A DNA stretch of 64,000 nt from Akkermansiaceae bacterium (GTDB taxonomy: Bacteria; Verrucomicrobiota; Verrucomicrobiia; Verrucomicrobiales; Akkermansiaceae): NCBI GenBank assembly GCA_030725745.1, contig JANRFH010000006.1, positions 59,720 to 123,719 on the forward strand, in the 5' to 3' direction. Below are positions 25,097 through 32,669 of the stretch, in pieces. A program made the translations under genes and the position numbers. Every line of letters begins with the position of its first letter. Positions within the stretch are counted from its first letter, which is position 1. The notes beneath the pieces were generated by a model. It was not told the origin of the DNA. It saw only the letters and a program-made list of their open reading frames with translations, and ran no database searches.

Positions 25097-25118
25097 CGCC
25101 GGCTGAAGCCAGCGCTCC
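25097..25118 (-). repeat. Palindromic repeat, intergenic copy
   Basis: On the minus strand the core is CGCTGGCTTCAGCCGGCG. It differs from the polA copy at two positions that face each other in the stem (C-G replaced by G-C), so base pairing is preserved. It lies between typA and the rlmM-like gene. Confidence 0.7.
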
Positions 25119-25136
25119 GAACGACGCTCTTCCTTC

Positions 25137-25163
25137 GAGTTTAAAGTTTAAAACTTAAAGTTT
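25137..25163 (+). repeat. AT-rich GAGTTTAAA-type repeat, copy 3
   Basis: GAGTTTAAAGTTTAAAACTT followed by AAAGTTT ends on the stop codon of typA. It follows the palindromic repeat at 25097-25118 by 18 bases. Other copies lie at 1739-1764 and 11761-11780. Confidence 0.6.
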
Positions 25164-27010
25164 CACTTCCCCCGGTTGCTGCGGTCTTCGCCTTTGACGC
25201 CTTTTGCGGCGCGTTTGCGGGCGCCTTCGTCGAGGAGGCGTTTGCGGAGGCGGATGTTGAGCGGGGTGGCTTCGACGAGCTCGTCGGCATCGATGTATTC
25301 GATGGCGCGCTCGAGGGAGAAGCGGAGTGGCGGGGAGAGCTTGGAGGTCTTGTCCTTTCCGGAGGAGCGCATGTTGTCGAGGTGCTTCTCTTTGACGGGG
25401 TTCACCGGCATGTCGCCGACGCGTGGGTTTTCTCCAACCAACATGCCGCCGTAGATCGCATCGTTCGCACCGACGAAGAGGATGCCGCGATCCTCGAGGG
25501 CTTGCAGGGAGTAAGTGGTGGCGACTCCTGAATCCATGGAGACGAGCGTTCCGGTGGTGCGGGTGACGATTTCGCCGGCGTGTGGGCCATACTCACGGAA
25601 AAGGTGGGACATGATGCCGTGGCCGGAGGTGAGGTTGACGATTTCCGTTTCGAAGCCGATGAGGCCACGGGTCGGGATGAGGGCGGTGATGAGCGTTTCG
25701 CCAGAAGGCTCGGTCTCCATGTTCTCCATCATGCCTTTGCGGTTGATGAGCAATTTGAGGATGCCTTGGGCGTAGTCGCCCGGAGACTCGATGTAGAGGG
25801 TCTCGTAGGGCTCCTGGAGTTTGCCGGCTTCATCGCGACGATAGATCACGGTCGGACGGGAAACGCAGAGCTCGAAGCCCTCGCGGCGCATCGTTTCCAC
25901 AAGGACGGCGATTTGCATCGCGCCGCGTGCGGAGACGTTGAAGACGCCGGCTTGGTCGGTGTCTTCGACTTGGAGGGAGACGTTGGTCTTGACCTCGTGC
26001 ATCAGGCGCTCGCGGATGGCGCGGGAGGTGACGTGCTTGCCTTCCTTGCCGGCGAGGGGGCCGTCGTTGATGGAGAACTCCATGGAAATGGTTGGCGGAT
26101 CGATTTCCACGAAAGGAAGGGCTTCCTGCTCCTTGGTGGCGGCGAGGGTTTCACCGATGTCGATGTCCTCGATGCCTGCCGCGATGCCGACGATGCCGCC
26201 AGCGCCGCAACCTTCCGAGTCCTCTGTTGAGAGGCCGGAGTAGGTGAAGGTCTTCATGACCTTGGACTGTTGCTTGGTGCCGTCTTTGCGGTGGAGCCAG
26301 ATGGTATCGCCTTTCTTGACGGCTCCGCCGAGGACTTTTCCGACAGCCACACGACCGACGAAGCTGTCCCACTCGATGTTCGAGACGAGCATATGGAAAG
26401 GTGCTTCCGGATCTGCGGCTGGCTCGGGGATGAACTCGATGATTTTTTTGATGAGCGGGATGCAGTCCTTACGCTCGTCATCGGGATGATCCATGAAGTA
26501 TCCGTCGCGGGCGGAGCCGTAGGAGAATGGGGCTTCGAACTGCTCTTCGGTGGCGTCGAGGTCGAGAAAAAGTTCCAAGACCTGGTCGTGGACTTTTAGC
26601 GGGTTGGAAAGCGGGCGGTCGATTTTGTTGACGACGACGATTGGCTTGAGGCCTTCCTGGAGCGCTTTGCGGAGCACGAAACGTGTCTGCGCCTGTGGGC
26701 CGCCTGCTGCATCGACAACGAGGAGGACGCCGTCGACCATTTTCATGACGCGCTCCACCTCCGCACCGAAGTCGGCGTGGCCCGGGGTATCGACGATGTT
26801 GATGGTGTAGCCGTCGTAAAGAATCGCGGTGTTCTTCGCCTTGATGGTGATGCCTTTTTCCCGCTCAAGATCCATGGAGTCCATGGCGCGCTCGGCCTTC
26901 TCTTGGTTTTCACGGTAGGTGCCTCCAGCCTGCAGGAGTTGGTCGACGAGGGTGGTTTTGCCGTGGTCAACGTGAGCGATGATGGCGAGGTTACGGATCT
27001 TGAGTGACAT
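25163..27010 (-). CDS. typA: Translational GTPase TypA/BipA
   Basis: A 615-residue ribosome-associated GTPase important under stress and for late ribosome assembly. G1 (AHVDHGKTTLVDQLL, residues 12-26), G3 (DTPGHADFG), G4 (NKID) and the BipA-specific C-terminal region (GHGIMSHLFREYGP, GILFVGANDAIYGGMLVGE) are present. Length is standard. The stop codon overlaps the AT-rich repeat. A 10-base-periodic inverted element lies 110 bases upstream of the start. Confidence 0.97.
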   Translation of the reverse strand: MSLKIRNLAIIAHVDHGKTTLVDQLLQAGGTYRENQEKAERAMDSMDLEREKGITIKAKNTAILYDGYTINIVDTPGHADFGAEVERVMKMVDGVLLVVDAAGGPQAQTRFVLRKALQEGLKPIVVVNKIDRPLSNPLKVHDQVLELFLDLDATEEQFEAPFSYGSARDGYFMDHPDDERKDCIPLIKKIIEFIPEPAADPEAPFHMLVSNIEWDSFVGRVAVGKVLGGAVKKGDTIWLHRKDGTKQQSKVMKTFTYSGLSTEDSEGCGAGGIVGIAAGIEDIDIGETLAATKEQEALPFVEIDPPTISMEFSINDGPLAGKEGKHVTSRAIRERLMHEVKTNVSLQVEDTDQAGVFNVSARGAMQIAVLVETMRREGFELCVSRPTVIYRRDEAGKLQEPYETLYIESPGDYAQGILKLLINRKGMMENMETEPSGETLITALIPTRGLIGFETEIVNLTSGHGIMSHLFREYGPHAGEIVTRTTGTLVSMDSGVATTYSLQALEDRGILFVGANDAIYGGMLVGENPRVGDMPVNPVKEKHLDNMRSSGKDKTSKLSPPLRFSLERAIEYIDADELVEATPLNIRLRKRLLDEGARKRAAKGVKGEDRSNRGK

Positions 27011-27120
27011 AGAAATAAGGCGGTTTGACGCTTTGGGGGCGGGGCTATGCAGGACTTTTCCCCGGATGGCAAGGCGGGAATGAGGTGAAACGGCGCGGAA
27101 AGGGGATGTTGGTGTGTTTC

Positions 27121-27220
27121 AACCGCGAATGGACGCTAATTTACGCAAATGAAGAGTCTCTAAATTGGATTTCTTTTTGAAAACCGAGGAATTCGCGGCC
27201 ATTGGCGTAAATTCGCGGTT
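27121..27220. repeat. Inverted element built of 10-base units
   Basis: The left side reads AACCGCGAAT-GGACGCTAAT-TTACGCAAAT and the right side, on the opposite strand, AACCGCGAAT-TTACGCCAAT-GGCCGCGAAT. Both share the decamer pattern NNNCGCNAAT. About 40 bases of AT-rich sequence separate the arms. It lies between typA and the VWA protein gene, in the 231-base gap. Confidence 0.6.
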
Positions 27221-27241
27221 AAAAATCGAAATGACGTGCGA

Positions 27242-29449
27242 TCAGAAAGCACCATTCAGCTTCCTGCCGACCCAGAAGAGTCCGAGTAGGAAAACGAGCA
27301 CGGCCACCGTCGCCCAATGCGACCAGAGGGGGATGCGGTTCTCGATGGGGCGGGGCATGGGCAGGGCTTCGATTTCATCGATGAGGCCGGGGAGTTGATC
27401 GGGTAGGATGAGGCGACCGCGCGAGACTTTGGCCATTTCCTCAAGGACTTCGGGTCTGGCGGGCTGGCCGGTTTTTTCGATATCCACGCCTTGGGCGAGG
27501 ATGGTCGTTTCCGTGGGTAAATCCGAGGCGCCGGAGACGGTGGCGCGGAGTTTCCATGCCCCGGGAAGCTCGATTTTGAAACGCCCGGTGTAGGCACCCC
27601 ACTCGGATTCGTTTTTCTGAAGCTCGATGCGGCGCGTATCCCCTGTGGGCGAGGTGACATCTACGAAAACGGAACCTTCTTTGAGCGGAGCGCCGTTTTC
27701 ATCGAAGGCGTTGGCATTCAGGGTCACTGTGGCTCCCGGCTCGGGGCGCTCGGGAGTGTAGAAGAGTCGCACGCGCTGGCCTGCGGCCATGTTTCGCTGA
27801 TAGCTCATCCATCGCGCGACCTGGCCCCAGAAACGGTAGTGATAAAGATCCTCCACCCCGCGCCTCCAGCGCCATGCGGAGTCGATGCCCATGAAAAGCA
27901 CTTTCCCGCTACCTGCTGCCTTCGTGACGAGCAGGGGGATGGGGCCGTATGCACCGCGACGGTTCGCGTGCGTCGCCAGCACCTCCGTGCCGCCCTTCGC
28001 GCGCACGACGGGAGCGTGCCAGAAAAAGCCGGGAAGCTGCCGCCAGATCTCCGGATTTTCCTCCTCGGAATCGCCCAGCATTGTCAGTAGGGAGGCGCGG
28101 CCTTCGGTGGTGAGATTGAGCGGGGTGGCAAGGGTTTCGGGGAATCCGGTCTTATTCTGATCATCCAGCAATACCGGCAGCAGGTCGGAAAGCGCGGTGT
28201 CTAGTAGGGTGAACTGGTTGCCATTTCGCCCCGGCAGGAAAACCACTCCAGAGGCTTGGTTTTCCACCAGCCCGCGGATCTGCTCGCACTGCTCCGCCGT
28301 CAGCTGATCTGGCCCCACGCCGATATCGCCGATGAATACGACATCGAACTTCGATAGCTCCTCCAAGGTTTCGGGGAATTTTTCAATGTAGTCGAGCCCC
28401 TCGGCTGGCCCCAGCTCGGGTCGCATCAGGAGGCATGAAAGCTGGACTCCCGGATCGCGCTGGAGCGCATTTCGCAGGAAGCGGAATTCCCAACGCGGCA
28501 GGGTCTCGAGGATCAGCACGCGGATCTGCTCGGGTTTCCCCACGATGGTGAATTTCCGTGAATTATTCGCCGCCACCAACTCGCCGTCCTCCACAGGCAC
28601 GGAGAGGGTCAGAGTCGAGGAGCCTTCGCTTTGCAGCCTCCAGAGGATGGAATCGTAGGTCTCGGAGTTCGGGGCAAGGATGATGCTCTTTGTCCGTTCG
28701 CGGCCGGATTCATCGCGCAGGCGAACCACCGTGCGCACCTGCCTGTCCAGTGAGGAGCGGATGGTGAAAGGGATCTGCACATTTTCGCCGACAATCCCGT
28801 AGGTCGGGGCAGTAACCGTGAGCAGGTCGAGATCGGGCAAACGTGTTTCGCTGCCCACCGGTATGGTGAAAATCGGCACACCCCGCAATCGGTATTTCTG
28901 CGCAGCAGCCACTGGTGGATCTCCGAGGTTGAAGTCGCCGTCTCCCAGCACGACCACTGCGCGGAGGTTGTTGTCTTTCTCCAAAAGCTCGGAAAGTGGC
29001 TCGCTCATGTCTGTGCCGGTCAGTCCTTCGGCGGATGGCGTCGCGAAAGGCAGTGAAACGAGATCATTCGCGCCGTCGGATTTCAGCGGTGTCCACAGAT
29101 CCGAGCCCAGCGCTTTCTCCACCCAATCTTTCCGTGAAACAATTTCTTCCTTCTCCTTTTCACCAAGCAGCACCTCCGGGAGGGCTGCATCGAGCGTCTC
29201 CATCGAGCGAGAATCATCCCACAACACCACAATTTTCGGCTTCGTCGTCGGGTGGATCACCGTTTTCCACTCCGGCTGCCAGAGCAGCATCACGACAAGC
29301 ACCGCGATGAAAAACCTCAGAATTTCGAGCGTCGCCGTGCGCCCCGGATGCGGGCTGCGTTTCCAAGAAAGGAAGCAGAGAAACGCCACCCCGAGCAGAG
29401 CGGCAATGCCAATCCAGAGGGTGAGGGGTGTTGGGTTGAGGTGGAGCAA
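27242..29449 (-). CDS. VWA-domain membrane protein
   Basis: 735 residues with two N-terminal membrane spans (residues about 11-28 and 43-60), a VWA-like region starting KIVVLWDDSRSMETLD (DxSxS metal-ion site) and VVVLGDGDFNLGDPP, a glutamine amidotransferase-like middle (VFIGDIGVGPDQL, KVLFMGIDSAWRWRRG), and a C-terminal membrane span (WSHWATVAVLVFLLGLFWV). Similar proteins in Verrucomicrobiota sit with BatA/MoxR-type genes; none is here. The start is TTG at 29447-29449. The transcript may continue from the aminotransferase 48 bases upstream. Confidence 0.75.
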   Translation of the reverse strand: MLHLNPTPLTLWIGIAALLGVAFLCFLSWKRSPHPGRTATLEILRFFIAVLVVMLLWQPEWKTVIHPTTKPKIVVLWDDSRSMETLDAALPEVLLGEKEKEEIVSRKDWVEKALGSDLWTPLKSDGANDLVSLPFATPSAEGLTGTDMSEPLSELLEKDNNLRAVVVLGDGDFNLGDPPVAAAQKYRLRGVPIFTIPVGSETRLPDLDLLTVTAPTYGIVGENVQIPFTIRSSLDRQVRTVVRLRDESGRERTKSIILAPNSETYDSILWRLQSEGSSTLTLSVPVEDGELVAANNSRKFTIVGKPEQIRVLILETLPRWEFRFLRNALQRDPGVQLSCLLMRPELGPAEGLDYIEKFPETLEELSKFDVVFIGDIGVGPDQLTAEQCEQIRGLVENQASGVVFLPGRNGNQFTLLDTALSDLLPVLLDDQNKTGFPETLATPLNLTTEGRASLLTMLGDSEEENPEIWRQLPGFFWHAPVVRAKGGTEVLATHANRRGAYGPIPLLVTKAAGSGKVLFMGIDSAWRWRRGVEDLYHYRFWGQVARWMSYQRNMAAGQRVRLFYTPERPEPGATVTLNANAFDENGAPLKEGSVFVDVTSPTGDTRRIELQKNESEWGAYTGRFKIELPGAWKLRATVSGASDLPTETTILAQGVDIEKTGQPARPEVLEEMAKVSRGRLILPDQLPGLIDEIEALPMPRPIENRIPLWSHWATVAVLVFLLGLFWVGRKLNGAF

Positions 29450-29497
29450 AAGGGCGCGGGTGCGTGTGTTAGGTAAATGGCTAGCCGATCCAGCACC

Positions 29498-30778
29498 CTA
29501 GGGCAAGGGGCGATGAAGGCTGCGTATCATCTCTTCCACTGCGAAGGCGATTTCCTCCTCTGTCACGGAAAATGGCGGAGTCAGCGCCAAAACATCACCC
29601 ACCGGCCCATCCGGCAGCGCGATCACCCCCGCCCGCAGCATGCTTTTCACCGCCTCCAGCACCCGCTCGCCACTGTCTGTCACCACCCCCATCATCAGGC
29701 CGCGCCCCCTCACACATTTCACAAAATCCAGCCCATCTAGGCTCTTCAGTGCTTTTTTCAGCTTCGTCGCAGCATCATTCACCATCATTTCCGTCGCAGG
29801 CTCCCGATACCGCCGGATCGCCTCCAGCGCCATCGCGCAACCCATCGGATTACCCAGAAAAGTGCTCGTATGCAGCGCCTCTCCATTGCTCGCCGGCCAT
29901 TTGTCCATCACCTCCGCCTTGCCCACGCACACGGAAATAGGAAATCCACCGCTCAACGCCTTCCCCAGACAAATTAGATCCGGGAAAACACCCTCCCACT
30001 CGCACGCGAACATTTTCCCCGTCCGCCAGAAGCCCGTGTAAATCTCATCGAAAATCAACACAGCACCCACCTCATCGCACCACTCTCTGAGCATTTTTAG
30101 AAATCCCTCCGGCGGCACCACAATCCCACCCCGCCCCTGAATCGGCTCCACCAACACCGCACCAATCCCACTGCCATCCACCTGCGAAAGCTCCTCACGG
30201 AACCCTTCAAGATCATCTTCCGGGAACTTCAGCCGCTCCGTCACCCTCGCCAACTGCCCATCAAACGGCTCTCGGAACCACCCAATCCCCGCCCCCAGCA
30301 GCGCCCCATACCCCAGCCCATGATACCCGCCCTCAAACGATAAAATCCCGCTCCGCCCCGTCGCCACCACCGCCGTCTTCAGCGCCGCCTCGACCGCCTC
30401 GAAGCCCGAATTCCCGAACAAACATTTCCCCTTCTCCCCCGTCCATTTTTCAAACGTGATCTCAGAAAGCGCCTCGCAAAGCTCCACCTTCACCCGCGCC
30501 GGATGCACATCACCCATCGCGTGCATCAGCACCTCGCTCTGCCCACGCAACGCCTCCCCAGTGAACCCATAACCCAGCGCCGCCACACCAAACCCACTGG
30601 TCATGTCTAAAAACCGATTCCCATCCACATCCCACACATTCACCCCCTCCGCACGCTCCCAAAAAATCGGCCAGTCATCTCCCAGATACGTCGTATTCCT
30701 ACACTCCACTTCCGCCAGCCTCCGCCCCATCGCAAAGGACTTTTCTTCGGGCACTTTCGTTGAAATCTCTGGCAACAT
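29498..30778 (-). CDS. Class III PLP-dependent aminotransferase
   Basis: 426 residues of the acetylornithine/4-aminobutyrate aminotransferase superfamily. Visible signatures are the NSGFEAVEAALKTA phosphate-cup helix, GGYHGLG, LIFDEIYTGFWRTGK with the cofactor-binding Asp, and CLGKALSGGFPISV with the Schiff-base lysine. The substrate cannot be fixed from sequence. The start ATG (30776-30778) lies 11 bases after the natural stop of the RelE-like toxin frame (30790), so the gene may be cotranscribed with the toxin-antitoxin pair. Confidence 0.9.
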   Translation of the reverse strand: MLPEISTKVPEEKSFAMGRRLAEVECRNTTYLGDDWPIFWERAEGVNVWDVDGNRFLDMTSGFGVAALGYGFTGEALRGQSEVLMHAMGDVHPARVKVELCEALSEITFEKWTGEKGKCLFGNSGFEAVEAALKTAVVATGRSGILSFEGGYHGLGYGALLGAGIGWFREPFDGQLARVTERLKFPEDDLEGFREELSQVDGSGIGAVLVEPIQGRGGIVVPPEGFLKMLREWCDEVGAVLIFDEIYTGFWRTGKMFACEWEGVFPDLICLGKALSGGFPISVCVGKAEVMDKWPASNGEALHTSTFLGNPMGCAMALEAIRRYREPATEMMVNDAATKLKKALKSLDGLDFVKCVRGRGLMMGVVTDSGERVLEAVKSMLRAGVIALPDGPVGDVLALTPPFSVTEEEIAFAVEEMIRSLHRPLP

Positions 30779-30789
30779 CTCTCGCGAAG

Positions 30790-31044
30790 CTATCTGTCAG
30801 CAGGGTGAATTTCCATCACTTTCACATGCCGATCCGCATCATCGATTCAGTAAATCAAAGCATTCTCACCCTCTATCGCGATATGCATCAACCGCCCGAC
30901 GCTATCATATTCGATAGCTTCAGAGCTTCCCAGCGGATCGTCCTCAATCCTCCCAATCAAATCACGCAGACCTCTTCTAGTCGGAGCTTTCAGCCCTACA
31001 AGGTAAGTCACCACTTCCATGGAGAGCAGAAGCTTATATCTCAT
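30790..31044 (-). pseudogene. RelE/ParE-like toxin with internal nonsense codon
   Basis: Begins MRYKLLLSMEVVTYLVGLKA directly after the antitoxin stop. Reading continues to SVGRLMHIAIEGENALIY and then hits TGA at 30847-30849, where related toxins would have a hydrophobic residue, probably Trp (TGG to TGA). The frame stays open after the TGA for 18 more codons (IDDADRHVKVMEIHPADR) to TAG at 30790-30792, giving a full 84-residue toxin if repaired. The C-terminal part has the usual acidic-to-basic pattern of RelE. This looks like a single nonsense mutation that inactivated the toxin. Confidence 0.8.
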
Positions 31045-31242
31045 TCAGCTCCGTTTGCTCTTTTTATCAAAATCCTCAAGAGACATCCAGTTCTCAGGAT
31101 TCTTGTCATCAATCATCGACGACATCCGCTCTTTGAAACCCTCCGATTCTTCATGCCTCAGTGAGACCAGAAACGCAGTGAGTTCACGACGTTCCTCCGC
31201 AGGCAGCTTCGCAAGCTCACGTTTAATTTCCAAAACACTCAT
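31045..31242 (-). CDS. Antitoxin partner of the RelE-like toxin
   Basis: A 65-residue protein (MSVLEIKRELAKLPAEERRE, then LTAFLVSLRHEESEGFKERM and a basic KSKRS end). It has the helical N-terminal and disordered C-terminal pattern of RelB/addiction-module antitoxins with an AEERRELTAFL-type helix. Its stop is immediately followed by the toxin ATG. It appears intact while the toxin is not. Confidence 0.75.
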   Translation of the reverse strand: MSVLEIKRELAKLPAEERRELTAFLVSLRHEESEGFKERMSSMIDDKNPENWMSLEDFDKKSKRS

Positions 31243-31296
31243 CAGTTTTAAGTTAACGAATCTGACCCATTCGGCAAGTCCATAGACTATCCCGCC

Positions 31297-31668
31297 TCAC
31301 TGAACCTTTCGCAACCGTATCGTCCCCTTCGCCGTCGATGCATCCACCACCTTCCCCTTTTGTAAAATCTCCACCTTCCCCGCATCCACCAGCCGCCGCG
31401 CAGCACTACGCACCCGCTCCATTTCACCTCTCCAGTCATCTTCTCCGAAAAACTCACGCGCCACCTCACTCGGACACGCGGTCGCCCCAGAAGCCCTTTT
31501 CCCGAGTAACTCTAAAATCGCCGCCTCCAGCCCAACATCCACCTCCGAGACCTTCTTCTTCCGGCATCCTGCCGAGCAGTATTTCACCTCATCCCAGCAA
31601 TCCTCCCACTTCTTCCTCCAAGAAATCACCCGCCCGCAGCTCGCACAAATTTTGGTTTCTCTATTCAT
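31297..31668 (-). CDS. DUF2256 and DUF3253 domain protein
   Basis: 123 residues. The N-terminal half is a Cys-rich segment CASCGRVISWRKKWEDCWDE followed by VKYCSAGCRKK, the DUF2256 zinc-ribbon-like motif (four Cys). The C-terminal half (LEAAILELLGKRASGATACP, then EVAREFFGEDDW) fits the DUF3253 winged-helix domain. The combination is a known fusion. Start ATG at 31666-31668. It is divergent from the TIGR03643 gene with a 48-base gap, and these two families often neighbour each other (established co-occurrence in my knowledge, not tested here). The role is unknown. Confidence 0.85.
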   Translation of the reverse strand: MNRETKICASCGRVISWRKKWEDCWDEVKYCSAGCRKKKVSEVDVGLEAAILELLGKRASGATACPSEVAREFFGEDDWRGEMERVRSAARRLVDAGKVEILQKGKVVDASTAKGTIRLRKVQ

Positions 31669-31716
31669 CGTTAAAAAGCGGATGCGCCCTCGAAAATCCA
31701 ACTTAGCTTCACACCC

Positions 31717-31962
31717 ATGACAGAGCAGCAGCAAAACCAGATCATACGCATGGCGTGGGAAGATCGCTGCACCTTTGATGAGATCAAGGAAAAGACCGGC
31801 TTTCCGGAAGCGGAAGTCATCAAGCTCATGCGAAAAGAAATGAAGCCCTCCAGCTTCCGAATGTGGCGAAAAAGAGTCACAGGCCGAGTCACAAAACATC
31901 GCAAGCTATTCGAGGCCAACCGAGCAGAGCTCAAAAGACGCAGGATCTGCCCCACGGAATGA
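31717..31962 (+). CDS. TIGR03643 family protein (DUF2805)
   Basis: 81 residues beginning MTEQQQNQIIRMAWEDRCTF, with DEIKEKTGFPEAEVIKLMRK and the basic WRKRVTGRVTKHRK. This matches the small TIGR03643 family, with a helix-turn-helix-like N-terminal and a conserved RVTGRxTKHxK tail. The function is unknown, although family members cluster with photolyase-type genes in other genomes. Confidence 0.85.
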   Translation: MTEQQQNQIIRMAWEDRCTFDEIKEKTGFPEAEVIKLMRKEMKPSSFRMWRKRVTGRVTKHRKLFEANRAELKRRRICPTE

Positions 31963-32030
31963 AAGATGCACACCAAAATTGAGTATTTTTCATGACACAC
32001 AGTCGGAACCTCGTGAATACTTCTAACGTA

Positions 32031-32669
32031 ATGAAACTCATCCCCATCTTCCTCACCGCACTTTTCACCGCATCAGCCTTCGCCGAAGAAGCAGAATCTG
32101 GATTTGTCCCGCTCTTCGACGGCAAAACCACTGAAGGCTGGGTAAACCCTTATAAATGGGGCAAAATCGCCGTAGTGGATGGCGAGATCCACCTCACCGC
32201 CGAGCAAAAATTTTTCCTACTCACCGAAAAAGAATACTCCAATTTCATCTTCGAAGGCGAAGTCCACCTCCCAGAAGGCAAAGCCAACAGCGGCTTCCTT
32301 TTCCGCGCCCAGATCGGCGACAAAGGCGCATTCGGCTACCAAGCAGAAGTCGATGGCGACCCTACACGCGGCTGGTCTGGCGGATTTTACGATGAAGGCC
32401 GCCGCAAATGGTTCGTCAGCCCGATCAAAGGTGACGCCGAAAGCGAAGCCGCTTTCAAAGCACGCGCCGGTGACACCTTTAAGCGCAACGGCTGGAACAC
32501 CTACCGAATCACCTGCAAAGACGATCACATCACCATCGAAGTCAACGGCGTCGTCACCAGTGATGTCCACGACGCAGAGGACGCCAAGGGCTTCATAGGC
32601 ATCCAGCACCACGGTGAAAAAGGAGCCACCTATCGCTTCCGCAATCTGCGTATCAAAGAGCTCGAATGA
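32031..32669 (+). CDS. DUF1080 secreted protein (3-keto-disaccharide hydrolase family)
   Basis: 212 residues. The signal peptide MKLIPIFLTALFTASAFA is clear. The concanavalin-like fold shows FVPLFDGKTTEGW near the start, a central GKANSGFLFRAQIGDKG and the end GFIGIQHHGEKGATYRFRN, the classic DUF1080 pattern. Family members have been linked to 3-keto sugar cleavage. The ATG at 32031 is used because an upstream in-frame ATG (31992) does not give a better signal. The stop overlaps the next start by 4 bases (ATGA), so the following exporter is translationally coupled. Confidence 0.88.
   Translation: MKLIPIFLTALFTASAFAEEAESGFVPLFDGKTTEGWVNPYKWGKIAVVDGEIHLTAEQKFFLLTEKEYSNFIFEGEVHLPEGKANSGFLFRAQIGDKGAFGYQAEVDGDPTRGWSGGFYDEGRRKWFVSPIKGDAESEAAFKARAGDTFKRNGWNTYRITCKDDHITIEVNGVVTSDVHDAEDAKGFIGIQHHGEKGATYRFRNLRIKELE

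Noticed and set aside
25027..25156. Short frame of 43 codons between typA and rlmM-like genes, Lys/Ala-rich
   Set aside because: It is mainly composed of repeat sequence (including the palindromic and AT-rich repeats), with no ribosome binding site.
30847..30849. TGA in the RelE-like toxin as a selenocysteine codon
   Set aside because: No selenocysteine insertion structure is visible and the family does not use selenocysteine; a nonsense mutation is simpler.
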